Positions 11,810 to 25,800 of a stretch of 64,000 nucleotides of DNA are shown piece by piece (the stretch's first letter is position 1; the number at the start of each line of letters is the position of its first letter). The notes beneath the pieces were generated by a model. The model saw nothing but the letters and a program-made list of their open reading frames with translations. It was not told the origin of the DNA and searched no databases. The stretch spans positions 4,776,501-4,840,500 of the forward strand of contig NC_091975.1 in the NCBI RefSeq assembly GCF_036711975.1. The letters are read 5' to 3'. Made by a program: the position numbers and the translations under genes. The stretch comes from Onthophagus taurus. Lineage: Eukaryota; Arthropoda; Insecta; Coleoptera; Scarabaeidae.

Positions 11810-14800
11810 ATGTTATCAACGAGTACTGCTAATAGACGTCTAAACGTCCTTTTTCGCATTTTACATCATCACAGTAATGGTGTCAATCCAGGATATGTTA
11901 GAGCTTACTTAGCAAGTGATTCTGTAACGATAGGCGGAGTAACCAAAGAAATTAAAAAAGAAAATCATCCCGAATATATCCCGAGAAATTATTGTAAGAA
12001 AGAGTATAAATTGAATTGATTTTTCGATATTTATGTATTGTTTGTAGTCAAGGATAATTTAAGCCAAAGCACCTTACATCATTTACGATGGATGATGCAA
12101 AAAGACAATTTGGGGCAAGATATCTTTTTAATTGGTCCTCCAGGGCCGAGAAGAAGGCAGTTAGCTATGCAATACTTAGAAATGACTAACAGAGAACATG
12201 AATATATTGCTTTAAGTCGAGATACCACTGAAGCGGATATAAAGCAACGAAGAGAAATAGTTGGAGGTTCTGCAAAGTATTTTGATCAAGTAATGTGATA
12301 TTATAACATTTATTTTTGAAACATTAATTTTATTTAATTAATTAGAGCGCTGTTAGAGCTGCAGTTACTGGACGAATTTTAATTTTAGAGGGAATTGAAA
12401 AAGCTGAAAGAAATGTTTTACCAGTTTTAAATAATTTATTAGAAAATCGCGAGATGCATTTAGAAGATGGAAGGTTATTGATACCATCTCATAGATATGA
12501 ACAATTATTGAAAGGTTACACTAAAGATCAATTGGATTCTTGGAAATTAGTTAAAGTTGATGAAAATTTTAGAGTTATAGCTTTAGGATTACCAATTCCA
12601 AAGTAATTTTTAATTTTCGTTTTAAAATACTGTTTTTGATGATTTAATTCTTTAGATATCGCGGAAATCCTTTGGATCCACCATTAAGATCCCGATTTCA
12701 AGCAAGAGATGTCACCAGTGATACATATCAGGTAAGTTATTTTTAATAATTTTTTTAAAATTTCTTTATGAGAATCATATAAAATGAAATATAAATTATG
12801 ACAACCACAAATTTTAATGTTGTAATCAACTTTGAACTTCTGCAGTGATTCAGCATGTATTTAACGCTCATCAACTACAATATATTATTATTTAGATAAG
12901 ATAAAAGTATTGATAGAGAAGAGAATATTACGGTGACAGATTAAATAAAAGGAGATGTGAAATATCGTCATATGCGAATTAATCTAATAATAAAAATTCT
13001 ATTAAATAAATTTTTAAATAAAAAAGATGGTTATTTTAAAAATTATGTTTAAATACAAACATAATTGATAAAAATATAACTAACACTAACATTAGAACTA
13101 ACACTAGACCTAGAACTAGAAACATTCTAGTCTAGTTTTAGTTCAATCAAAATATACATCAATCTAATGCTGAATAACAACTAAAATAAAAGCTAACACT
13201 AACATTAAACCTAGAACTAGAAAATTTCGGGGTTTCGTGCGTCTCAGACTTACTTATTTAATTTATTTTTCATTTTGTTATTGATTTTAGTTCCTCAATA
13301 TTCCATTAAAATAAGAAATTACCTACATTTTTCTTTATCACGCGATTATTTCTTATTTGGGCAATTTTAGGTCGTTCACTTTAAAAGAACTCCTTACATC
13401 GATTTCATTCATTTATTATTTTATTCACAATTATTATTTCGACATCAACAAAGAACTTATATTACTACTAATACCGGATTCCGATTTAGTAGGAATATTC
13501 GGCATAAAAATATGTAATTGTCTTTTGGCGCTGAGACATTTTTTCTTTTCGTTATTTTTAATTGAATTATTACTCCCTTTTCCGCGATTTTTTTCAATAA
13601 ATTGATCTTCACTATCGGAATCATCAATTTTTTGAAATCGGTATTGTCTTTGGGCGCTGTTCAATTTCAATTTTCTCCTATCCGTAATAAAAACAGGTGG
13701 TTTGGATTGATTTTGGCAAGCGGGTGCGGTTACAGCTCGTTTCCTTTCATTATTTTGAAACGTATCTATTGTGTGAGTCATATTCATCCACATTATAACT
13801 CTATCGCTTAAACTTTGTTGGTAGAAATTAATGTTGGAATTCTTATACGGTGATAAAATGTTTGTTGATGTAATTATGTTTGGATTCGGTTCGATTTCAT
13901 TTATTGGGATTGTTTTCTTTGCGTTTTTCTTTTTAGTTTTGATCATTTCTTCGGTTATATTTTTAAATTTTAGCGACATTTTCGGTTGGACGGTGATCGT
14001 ATACACTTTATTGGAGTCCAAGCGAGGCGTTTCGGGTCGTTTTTCCGGTTGAAAATGTTCATTAGCCACCAAAAATTTTATTTTTGAAACGTGTAAATTC
14101 TCATTTTCACTTTCCATACTTACACTTCTTGCACTACTCTTTTTAACACTCCCAACAATTTTCTTGTTAATACTTTTTGGAACCTCCAAAACTTCTAAGG
14201 GATCCCCTCTATTCAAAATGACATGATGATGATCTTTGTTCCAAATCGTTTTTACGAATAACGGCCTCGAACTACTTTCCCAACGATTTTCCATAACACA
14301 TTTTCTGTTTCTTTTTTGTACTCGATGTCAATGCGTTTCCAATTTCTTGGTGACACGCAACTTATTCGGATAAACGACCCTACCTTCTGTGGTATCGGGC
14401 CGGAAATAAAACCTTTATACAGTTCCACCTTCCACCCGGTGGTACGAAACGGCACCTTTGCGCAGATCAAAACGATTCGTGTCAAGAATTATCTCTTGGA
14501 ATGGCATCAAGATATCTAAACAATGCGGCAAAATCGCACTGAAAGCGACCTAGTTTTAAAGTTTTATGTTTATGTTTTTTAGAAGTTGTATTTTAGGTGT
14601 TATTAAAATTTTGCAAAGTCAAATTAATTTTAGATCAATGTATTAAAGTAAAAATTTCTTTATTTCATGTTCCAAAACAATTCCCAATTATCAACTACCT
14701 ACCTCAATAATAAACTGAATTAATTTTCCTGGTACATCGTTCAATTAATCGTATGAATCAACAACAATCGTTGTAATTGCACCATTAAAACCCGAACATT

Positions 14801-17800
14801 TCTTGGTTCGCATGTTTACCGGTGATAAATACGCCAACCGAAAAAAAGGGGGTTGGGGGGAAATTTAAGCACCTCCCGCACAGTGGAGTTGTGGCGTGCC
14901 TATCTCACTACCTACATTCAATTTGGATCGCGGCAGACCCTCGTTATTTTTGATCAGAAAAAGAAAAAAACATCTAAAGGAAATCGAAAAGAGATTAATT
15001 GAATTGTATAAGCGCCCCCTTTTCTAAATAAACGATAACAAATCGGTTCCGTCTAGACTAGAGAGTGATGATTTTAAAATAAAACTTAACAATTAGCTTT
15101 AAAAGTTTAATTTTTCAGAAACCATTCGGGTTGTATTACAGTTATTAATCGTCTTTCTCGGTGACGTTGAAATTTCTTCTTTGTTGTGACACGCAAGGGA
15201 ATTTATGGTCGCTAAAAGTGGCTTTCCTGTAAAATTTTGGCTTTTACACCTTTGACCTACTTTTGTACACGATAAGTAAATTAAATCAAAAGGGAAGTTA
15301 TTGTGTTCAATATTTTCCAAAGCAATTGCAATAATCACAGGTTTGAACTTGTAATTGGAAGCAGGAGTGGATTAAAAGGAAAAGATACAGCATTTAGCAT
15401 TCAATTTAAAATAAACCATTTATATCATTCTTTTATAATCCGGCCCTGGCCGGAAGTTTCCAACTATAAATTCCTCGAGGTTGCCACAATAAACATTCAC
15501 CTCTATGTTCTCTATGATTTATTAACACCATTCCACACAATTGTAAAATTCACACAAAGAAAATGTTTAAAAACTCTTAATTTAAACTTTTTTTTTCTTA
15601 CAGGAATGGCTTGGAGAATTACAAACGATCGCTCCCAACGTACCAAAAGAAAAACTAACTAACCTCCTCGATGCGGCATTCGTTTTAATGACCAAAGAAG
15701 CATCTAATTTAGGTTTACCCGATTTCCCCGTGGATAACCTTCCAATTGCCGCGAAAATGTTGGAAAGAAACCCGGAATTATCAGTTTATAACGTTTTTTA
15801 TCGACTTTATCCGTATCGCACCTTATTAAAAGATGGAATCAAATCGGTTGAAGATCTTTTGGTGATGTTAAAAGTTGGGGTTGAAACGAAACCGAAAATA
15901 TCGTTACAAAACATCGCTGAAAAATTGGGGGGTTTATTCAAACCGAAAGAAATAAAAAAATCGAAAAATGGGAATTACATTGAAACTGAAAATCAAAATT
16001 TATTGATTCATGAAATGATGCAGTCTTTTATGGTGGGTGATTTTTGTATCGTTGGCCCTCGAGGTTGTGGAAAAAGTTTATTGATTAATCAACTAGCGGA
16101 TATGTTAGGAAAAGAAACGGAGTTGATCGTTTTATATCAAGACATGACATCGAGGGATTTAATTCAACAAAGAACCACTTTGGATAACGGGGATACAATT
16201 TGGAGGTTTTCGCCATTAATTACAGCAGCTTTAGAAGGAAAAATCGCCGTTTTAGATGGAATCCATCGAATTCATCCAAGCACATTATCCGTCTTACACA
16301 GACTAGTTCATGATCGCGAAATTCAACTTCACGATGGTAAACGTCTAATTAACTATGAGAAATATAAATTTCTTCAAACCGAATTTAAATTAACCGAGGA
16401 TCAATTACAATCTAACGGAATTTACCCGATTCACCCCGATTTTAAAATAATCGCAATCGGAGAACCCCCAATTTTTCAAACGGGTGGAAATTGGATGTCA
16501 CCGGAAGTTTTAAGTTTATTTACATTCCACGAAGCGAAACCTTTATCAAAACTAGAAGAAATGCACATAATAACAACTCAATTTGGAGCGATTTCGAAAC
16601 CTTTACATCAAATAATCGAATTAGCTCACGTTTTACGTGAACATCTAGACCCAACTTTAAGAAATTTATCAGGGCATTTATCTACAAGGCAATTATTAAG
16701 AATCGCGTCGAGGATGCAGAAATATTCAACCGATGATGCTTACGAAACTATCGAAGCGACGTTTATGATGAAATTTTTACCGAATTTAACCCGAGACGCC
16801 TTAGAAAGAACATTAAATAATTTAGGAATTAGAAAAGTCGAATCCGACGAAGATGTCAGTGTTAAATATGGAATTGTTGATAAGGTTTTGACGATAGGAA
16901 AAACTTCAAGTCCTGTTTTTCAAACTGATAATTTAACCAAAGTACCTAATATTTTGTTTTATGATGTCCCCCAACATATTCAATTAATGGAAACTTTGTT
17001 ACAAGATTTTCAATTGGGACAACATTTATTATTGGTTGGAAATCAAGGTGTTGGCAAAAATAAAATCGTCGATCGATTTTTAGAACTTTTAAATCGCCCA
17101 AGAGAATATATTCAATTACATCGGGACACCACAGTTCAAACTTTAACTGTCCAACCAAGCGTTATTGATGGTTTATTAGTCCATGAGGATTCACCATTGG
17201 TAAAAGCGGTTAAATTCGGTCACGTTCTCGTCGTAGATGAAGCTGATAAAGCCCCAACTCATGTAACGTGCATTTTAAAAACTTTAGTTGAATCTGGACA
17301 GATGATTTTAAGTGATGGCCGAAGAATTGTTACTTCTTTACCACCAAATATTATTGATAAATCGAAATTTATCGTAACACATCCAGATTTTAGGATAATC
17401 GTTTTAGCAAATAGACCTGGATTTCCATTCTTAGGAAACGACTTTTTCGGTGCTTTAGGCGACCTATTTAGTAGTCACGCTGTAGATAACCCAACGAGAA
17501 AATCAGAGATTGATATGTTACAGCAATATGGCCCTAATGTGCCTCTTGAGACTATCCAAAGATTGGTTAAAGTGTTTTCTGAACTAAGAAATATGGCCGA
17601 TCAAGGATTAGTTAATTATCCATATTCTACGAGGGAGGTTGTTAATATAGTGAAGCATTTACAGGTAAATAAAAATTAAATTAAATATTTTAAATAACTA
17701 TTATATAATTTAGAAATTCCCTCACACTGATATCGAAGATGCAATCTTCAACGTATTCGATTTCGATCGTTACAGCCCCGAAGTAGTAGAAACCGTCGGT

Positions 17801-19051
17801 GGAGTCCTCCACAAACACGGATTTACGGACAAAAATGTTTTTACAGCTGAATATTTAGCTTTAAAACGTGCTAAAGAGTATTTACAAGTTACAATTGACT
17901 CAAAAAGTGGTAAAGATACTTCAGCGCCTAAACACGGTAAAGAAGATCCGAAAAATGACCCGCACGTTGGTGGAAACACCTGGGCTGGAGGTACTGGAGG
18001 TCGAGATACCGCTGGATTAGGTGGAAAAGGGGGGCCTTATCGTTTAGATAAAGGCCACCCAGTTCATCAACTTTCTGACGAAGAAAAAGCATCGGTTCCC
18101 GAACATGTTTTACAAGCTGCACGAGAAATGGGTAGAAAAGCTTTTCAAGAAAAATTAAAAGAAATTGGGATGAGTGGATATGATGCAAGTCTTTATAATC
18201 AATTTGCGCATGCTGTAGCAAGACAAGTACAAAGTTTAAGGGTTATCTTAGGCACTTTACAAGCTAAAAATAAAGAAAGACATTGGACAAGACATCAAAC
18301 ATCCGGGGATTTAGATGATATTAAATTAATTGATGGTTTATTAGGCGAAAAAAATGTTTTTAGACGAAGAACTGAACAAAACCCCGAATTAGGGGCGCCT
18401 CAATTAAAACCAAAATTCTTTAGAATTGTTGTTGATGTCTCAGCGAGTATGTACAGGTTTAATTCTTTTGATGGTCGCTTGGATCGGACCTTAGAAGCTG
18501 TTTTGATGGTAATGGAAGCTTTTGAAGGATTTGAAGACAAAATACAATATGATATTTTGGGTCATTCTGGTGATGCTGATCGAATTGACTTTGTTAAACG
18601 AAAAAATCCACCGAAAAATAATAAAGAACGATTAGATTTGTTGAGAGTAATGATTGCTCACGCCCAATTTTGCTGGTCTGGTGATCACACGGTTGAGGCA
18701 ACTCAAACAGCTATTGCTGATTTGGCAATGGAAGATGATTGCGATGAAGCAATTACTGTTATTTTTTCGGATGCTAACCTTCAAAGGTACGGAATTTCAC
18801 CCGCTAAACTTGGAGCTGCATTAACTTCGCATGAAAAAGTTAGTTCGTATATGATTTTTATTGGAAGTCTTGGGAATCAAGCTCAGATGTAAGTTAAAAT
18901 TAATTGTCATTAAAAGTTTATTTTATGTTTAATTTTTAGGATCTCTGAACAATTGCCAGCAGGAAGAGCTTTTGTATGTACAGATTTAGCTAATTTACCA
19001 CAAATTCTTAAGCAAATTTTCTCTTCGTCTATTATAACATCTAGTACATAA
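11810..19051 (+). CDS. VWA8: von Willebrand factor A domain-containing protein 8 (mitochondrial AAA+ ATPase), short form
   Basis: Seven exons (11810-11993, 12048-12289, 12346-12602, 12656-12731, 15604-17664, 17714-18888, 18940-19051) join in phase to 1,368 residues. The N-terminus is Arg/His-rich without acidic residues, fitting a mitochondrial targeting signal. Three dynein-like AAA+ modules follow: P-loops GPPGPRRRQ (about residue 89), GPRGCGKS (about 404) and GNQGVGKN (about 731), with Walker B-like VLDGIHR and VVDEADK. The C-terminal VWA domain has an intact MIDAS DVSAS (about 1180). The signature GGNTWAGGTGGRDTAGLGG precedes it. Human VWA8 is about 1,905 residues. Here exon 6 passes straight from FDFDRYSPEVVETVGGVLHKHG to SAPKHGKEDPKNDPHVGGN, so roughly 500 residues of the mammalian middle region are absent from the locus. 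The fourth intron (12732-15603) contains an antisense gene. Confidence 0.93.
13080..13220. repeat. ACTAACACTAGAACTAG-type minisatellite patch in VWA8 intron
   Basis: This is a short run of variants of AACTAACACTAGAACTAGAA with an internal AATATACATCAATCTAATGC then TGAATAACAACTAAAA leader. The same leader plus array occurs at 27440-28470 and 43770-43840, so this is one copy of a dispersed repeat. Confidence 0.75.
13434..14294 (-). CDS. Unknown protein nested antisense in the VWA8 intron
   Basis: This is an unspliced 286-codon frame in an otherwise AT-rich intron. The product is basic, polar and probably largely disordered: Lys/Asn-rich, with clusters such as KTKKKNAKKT and DDSDSEDQFIEKNRGKG. 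No domain was recognised. A second frame on the same strand, 14485-14252 (77 codons, MTRIVLICAKVPFRTTGWKV..), overlaps its start by 43 bp in another phase. It has a mixed, protein-like composition, so the true gene may begin there through an unseen intron, or the assembly may hold an indel. The start at 14294 is the first Met after an in-frame stop. Such short nested genes are often lineage-specific and testis-biased, but nothing in the sequence shows that here. Confidence 0.5.
   Translation of the reverse strand: MENRWESSSRPLFVKTIWNKDHHHVILNRGDPLEVLEVPKSINKKIVGSVKKSSARSVSMESENENLHVSKIKFLVANEHFQPEKRPETPRLDSNKVYTITVQPKMSLKFKNITEEMIKTKKKNAKKTIPINEIEPNPNIITSTNILSPYKNSNINFYQQSLSDRVIMWMNMTHTIDTFQNNERKRAVTAPACQNQSKPPVFITDRRKLKLNSAQRQYRFQKIDDSDSEDQFIEKNRGKGSNNSIKNNEKKKCLSAKRQLHIFMPNIPTKSESGISSNISSLLMSK
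14520..15603. other. Remainder of VWA8 intron 4
   Basis: No coding signal is supported. A G-rich tract (AAAAAAAGGGGGTTGGGGGG) lies near 14840. The intron ends with a pyrimidine-rich acceptor TTTTTTTTCTTACAG at 15603. Confidence 0.6.
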
Positions 19052-19816
19052 TGTAAATTAATTAATAGGCAATTTAAAACTATTTATAAATACAGATTTT
19101 ATAATAATTATTTTAATAAAAATAATAACAACAATAACAAGAACTTTGACACCAATCATTTAAAATTCCATTAACCTAAAAAATATTCTCTCCAAAGAAA
19201 ATTTGACGTTTACAGTAATAAATTATAACCAACCTTAAAAATAAAACCTCACTGAAACTTCCATTGTTCAGTTCTCTCAAAACTTGAACTACAATTATTT
19301 AAAAACAATTCATGATTTAATTGATTGTTTATAACTAATTATTTAATAATAAAAAGAATTATAAAATTATTTGCTATAAATTGAAAATCATAATAAAACC
19401 TTTTCGAAGGCGGGTGAAATTTAAGGTGGCAATTCTGACGACGCTAATATCGAAATGTGTTATGGGAAAATCATGTACGTCTGTGACAAGTAAATTTGTT
19501 ACAAGATAAATATTTTTCAAAAAACCAACCGAAAAATATCAATATCCGGTGAGTTCGTAGCGAATATTCGTTTAAAAAGAAACCATCTTAAAAGCACGAC
19601 TTACGTGAAGCCAACAAGTTCATTGAATGTCCAATTGTAGTACGAAAAAAAAGTTTGGTTATGGTTAGCGTTATGACTACCAAGTGAGATTCTATTTTTA
19701 AATGCTTTAGAACCCAAAACAGGGGACGTTTATTTATTAATTAAAAGAATAATGTGAATGTTCGTCATTATTTCTTGTCATCAACTTATGGTGCTTTAAA
19801 AGTTTAAAGTGTTAAA
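19052..19816. other. VWA8 3' flank and upstream region of the PWWP gene
   Basis: No gene is seen. The first 90 bp are AT-rich with AATAAA-like hexamers near 19115 (TTTAATAAAAATAATAAC), suitable for VWA8 polyadenylation. The rest is the likely promoter and 5' UTR of the PWWP gene. Confidence 0.5.
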
Positions 19817-22800
19817 ATGTGTGATCAAACACCGCTCGAGTATCATGAAGGGACCGTCGTTTGGGTTAAATTGGGATCGTTTTGGTGGCCTGGAGAAGTT
19901 ATTTCATTTGACAATCTTCCTGTGGATATCAAAACAAGTTTTCAGAAACCCCCTTTGGTTTCTGTAAAATTTTTTGATGAAGATAGTTTGTATGTTAATT
20001 ATTATTATTAGTGTAAAAAAAGCTAAACATTTTTCTTTTTTAGTCAGTACATAAGAAATTTGGATTATATTTATTTGTATAATTGCAATAAGAAGTATGA
20101 TTTTATTAGAAAAGGACTAAGTAAGTTAATATGTTTTTTTTTGATTAGATTAGTTAGTATTAATTCAGGTGCATGTAGATTTTCACCAAATTAAATTAAA
20201 TGTTTTTATTTAATTAACTCAATTTTTGATTTAATTTTGATATGATTTCATATGGCGCCATCTATCAACTAAATTGGGGGTGATTTATTAAATAAATAAA
20301 AAGTTCTTTTTAATTATTTTTAGGGATATTATTGAGATATTAAAAGATCTTTTTTAAATTTTTATAATATATTACATTTTTAGTTTTATTTTTGCAAAAA
20401 TGGGTTTTTAGAGATAGTTTTTGATTGGCGGTGGTGACATCTAGTGATTAAAATGTGAGTAATTCATCAATATGGCGCCTGTAAGTATGAAATTATTTTT
20501 TTTTTGAGTTTTATTTATTATTAATTATTAATTAAAGTGAAATTTGGTGAAAATCGCTGAATATGCTAGACTTTTGTTTATCCTTGTTTCTTCCTTCATA
20601 GAAGTTCACGCGGCGAAACCTTCATATTTGGAGAAGTTTCGTTCAGATATTTGTAAAGCAGAAACAAGAACAGGTGGTGATCTTAATATTCTTGATGATC
20701 CGAAGTTAAGACCTAAAAAGAAACCTGATATTGAAGCTATTTTTGGTACCCCAGCCAGCCATAAAAAGTTGAAGGAGCCATCGCGAGGGCGAGGAAGACC
20801 AAGTCTTAATAGTAAGTTATTAAATTATTAATTTTATTGGGTCCAAACTGTATTAATTTGATTAGAATCTTCTCCATCATCGAACTCCTCTTCAAAGAAA
20901 AATTCTTCTGTAATCATTACTCATCCCCGTTTCACTGGAAATGATGACCATGTTGTTCGCGAACTCATTCAATCACCCGCAAAACAACAATACAAACCGG
21001 AAATGGACTTTAAATGTCAATCTTGCGATTTTCGGGCGTCTCGAATGGAAGCAATCGTTATGCACCATAAACTCCATGTCAAAGGAATGATTATAACCCC
21101 TCCAAAAATCAAAAAGAAATCCCCCACAAAGAAACCGCCAAAATCCCAACGAATTTCTTTTACAAAAACTTCAACTATCGATGAAGATATTGCTTTATTA
21201 TCAAAAGGAGTTCCGATTTTTTCTGATTCAAGTAGCACTGAAGAATCTGATGAAGATATCGAAGAAGAACCAGCCCCAAAGAGAAAACGAAGAGGTCGGA
21301 ATCCAAGAAAAAAGAAGACTGTGGTTGTTGATAAATTAAAAGAGAAACCGAGAAATATTCAAGAAGATATCTTAGCTGAGTGGGATGATGATGATGATGA
21401 CGAGAAAACCGATAATAATAAAACTGATAATGATAAAACCGATGATGATAAAACTGATGATGATAAAACTGATTATACAAATTTGAGTGTTAAGAAAAAT
21501 GATAAAAAAGAAATTGGGAGTGGAACTGAAACGGAAATGGAAGAAATGAACACAAAAGAAATGGAGAATAAAAAAATGGATGAGGATAAAGTTGATGTTA
21601 CTAAAATAGATGATAAAATAGATTCAAACATTGAAGATTCTTCAAAAGAAGCTGAAAGTGACTCAAAAGATGCTGATAATAAATCGAAAAGTGATTCTTG
21701 TTTTGATTTTAATGAAGAAGAAGAAGAATTTGGGATGACAATTGAAGGTAGAAAAATTCCAAGAGTTCTACCCCCAGTTGAAAAACGAAAATCACTCGAA
21801 TCTCCGAAAGAAAACGATCTTCAAGCTTCTTTTGATAAAGTTTTAGAGGAATGCAACGTTCCGATTTTACCCGAAATCCCTCAATTACGGAGCGGTAAAT
21901 TCAAGAAATCCTCATTAAGGTCGTCATCGATCGATTCAAAATCATCTTCAGATCAAGATATCGAAAAAATGATCGTCGCAACAAAATTAACAAACCCCAA
22001 AAAGAGATTCGCGAAAAATTTCGAAGACGAAACCAAAAACTCGAAAGAAAAAGAATTAACCATGAAAAAAGTCGACGAAAAAGATAACGATGAAACGAAA
22101 CGAAAGGATAATTTAGAAGTATCGAAATTAAAAACCCAATTGATGCAAAAACTTTTAGACGGCCCACCGATTAAAATCAAAGAAGATCGAAAACGAAGAT
22201 CGGCATCTTCAACTTTTAGCAATAACTCGGAAAGCGATGAGGAGGAATTCCGAGAGGTTGAAACGAAAAAAAGAGGGTACGGACGTAAGCGGAGAAAATC
22301 AATGATTAATAAACACGAAGAGGACTCATCAACTTCTCTTGATGACAAAGAAATGATTCAAAATGAAGAAAAAATCGAATCGGAATCGAATGTTTCTGAA
22401 GAAATTGAGGAAAAAGATGAAGAAAAAGATAAAGAAAAAAGTGAACAAGATGAGAAGGAAATTGATGAAGGGGGAGGATCTTTATTAATTGGTAAAGAGG
22501 TTGAAAGTGATGATTTAGTTATTGAGGCTCCTGAGGATGAAGGAAATGTTAAGGATGGGAGTTTAAGTGATGTAAAAGATGGGGGTTTAAAGGATGAAAA
22601 AATCAATGAAAATGAGTCATTAAGTGAATCATTAAATGAGAGATTAAGTGAGCCATTAATTGAGTCGTTGGATGAGTCATTAAATGAGGAAATAATTGAA
22701 GAATCTTTATTAGAAACTTCAATAATAGAAACTAATAAATCTGAAAAAGTAATTTCTGAAACATCTTCTTTACTGGATGAAAAAGAGTCGACAAATAGTT

Positions 22801-25800
22801 CTCAAATAAAAATAACTTGTTTGAAATCGAGTCCAATTGAGTTAAAAGATCAAGATAAAATTGAAAAAACTATAATTCCTGAAAGCGATTTGGTTGATAT
22901 TGAAGGAAACTTTACTGTTGTTTCTGAGAAAGATCTTGCTGATAAACAAGTTGAAATAACGGCAGCACCAGAAACACAAAAACCTGTCACATTAACTAGT
23001 TTTTCATTAGATTTTTGTGAGGAGGAGGTGCAATTACCTGAAATATCATCAGAAGATGAAAAAAAATTAGATGAAACATCTGAGATAAATGATTTTAAAA
23101 AGTTGGAAGAGAAGTTAGATCAAATTGAGATTAAAAAATCGGACGAAAATGATCAAGTCGAGGTTTGTAAAGAAGAGAAAAGCGATGAAATTGTTTTGGA
23201 GCCCCAAAACATTATTGAGGAAAAAGTTGAACCGGAAGAGGAGGCTTTAAAACCACCGATTATCGAAGAAAAAGAAATTGAAATAAACGTTGAAGCGAAA
23301 CAACCAGAACAAGTAGAAAAAATCGTTGAGAAGGAATTTGATGTTGAGCAATTTTTAAATGAGGAGAAAAATGAGGAAATCAAAATCGATCAAATCGAAA
23401 TTGATAAAGAAGTAACTCAAAAGGAAGCTAAATCCAATGAAATAAGCAAAAAAGAAAGTCGTAACCCAACGAAACTTTTTGATATATTAACAAGCGAAAA
23501 GAAAACTCCACAAAAAGAGGTTAAAGTTAAAGTTGATAAGAACACGAAAATTATAACAAAAAAAGCGGATAAACCGAAATTAATTCTTGAGAGAAGTGAA
23601 GAAACAGAGAAGGAAATTCATGTTAAAAAGGTAACAGCTAAAAGGAGTTATCAAGATATCGAAGATATTGATACATTTATTATTAAAAAACCCGTTAAGA
23701 AATTGGTAACTGAAGAAGTTGAGATAAAGAAATCATCCCCAAAACCTCAAGTAACGGGGAAACCAAGAATTTTACAACAAACAATCATCACAGCGAGCGG
23801 TGATATTATCCAACCGGGTGTAACTCAAACCCAAGAAGATCTCTATGATATAAACTCAATGCCGATTGTTTTGGATGACCAAATTTTGCCTGCAGAAACT
23901 ATGGAAATGCCTCATATTTTACCGGCGGAGAGTGTTAAACAAATTAATCCGATTAAAAAGCCTGTAACAACTTCAGCAACGAGCTCAATGAAAATGATTA
24001 ATAAAATAATTTCATCAAAAGAGGCCCAAAAATTAACTCCGATAGCTTCGAAGGGATTTTTGGGCAATAAAAAGGTACAAAAAGTTTATCAAACAAGTAG
24101 TACAAAATTATTAAAACCGGCGATAATTACCCAACAAGGTAAACCGGGGAAATTTATCATTGTCCCTTCAACTTCTTCGCAACCAACCGGAACTAAATAC
24201 ACGGTAGGGAAGCGACCGGCTATAGTTAAAAAACCTCCACCTCCACATCACCAAAAAATTCAAATTTCAAGTCCAATGACTCAACCAACCTCAACCACGG
24301 GAAATAAAATAATGATATTAACCGATAGTCAAGGTCAACAACAAAAAGTTCTTTTAACGCCGGAACAACAAAAACAATTAATTGGCCCGAAAAAACGTAT
24401 CATACAAAAACAGATTTTATCCAAAGATACTCAAATAAAAGGTGCTAACATTATCTCTCAAACGATTGTTACCTCAAAAGGCCAAGTAACGACTACCTTA
24501 GGTTCAAACCCGATTACAAAAAACGTTAAAATCGAGCCAAAATTAAAACGCCCGATCCAACAAAAATTTTTAACCGAAACAACCCCATTAAAACCCGGCC
24601 CAAGCGGCCAACAAAGAACGATTATCATCAAAAACCCCCAAGGACAAACCGTTAAAAAGCTACAAGGATCAAACGATGCTTTGTTAGATCAGCAAGTTGC
24701 CGAACAATTACAAGCGATTAATCGGGCAACCGCTAAAAGCCAATTAAAAGAAACTCAAACGATTAAACCATCACCGAAACCACACCCGATCAAAAAATCT
24801 TACGCGAAAAAAGATCCCGTTAAAATGCAACAAAAAATGCAAAGCGTCCCACCTCTAGCTCCAATTTCACCCGCGAAAAAGGTCGAAAAAACAACTCTCT
24901 CAAACGATGATAAATCGGAAACAAAAAAACCTCAATTCGTTATCCGCGATGGAAACGGGGCTTTAATCAATATAAACGAAGGACAAATTTTAGCTTTACC
25001 AAGTGAAGCCATCGATGGACAACCACAATCGTATGTTTTAGTTACAATTGATGAATCTGGAAATTTAACGCCGCTTAATAGCGAAGCTTTAATGTCATTG
25101 GATCCTAATTTAAATTTGGGCGGCGATTTGAGTAATACTTTGTTACAAATTGGACAAGATGATGAGGAAAAAATTAATAAAGGAGGTAGTGAAATTCAAC
25201 ATCAAAATGTGTTAACACAAAGTGTATCGCAAGGTTTATCTCAAAATGTTTCGCAAAATTTACCTCAAACTGTAACACAAAGTTTGTCTCAAAATGTATC
25301 ATCAACTATCCAACAAAATTTGCAAGAAAATATTAATCAAAGTTTACAAGAAAATATACATCAAGATATATCTGATGATTTATCCCAAATTGAACAATCC
25401 CAAAACGTTCAAGCCGTTGTAAATGCGGGAGATATGGGTCAATTAATAATAACCGGTGATCCGGTGAGTGCTCAAAAGTTTTTAGATTCTTTAGCTGAGG
25501 GAAATACAGATTTAGCTAATTTATTGGCGAATACTGATGGAGGAAATGTTTTAATTCAAACTGATGGTCAACAAATTTTAATAAACACAGACGCCGATAA
25601 TTCAATGCTTTTAATGAATCAAGAAACTGAAAATATTGAAGGAAGTGGAAATCCCGTTTTTTCCGGATCAAGTAAAAATCAAGATATTTTAGCGGCAGCT
25701 TTAGCCGATACGGATGTATTTCAACAAGAACCTCCATCAAAACCATCTCAACTTAGCCCAAATTCCGGTTTATTTCCAATTAACGTTGGGAATGTTTTAG

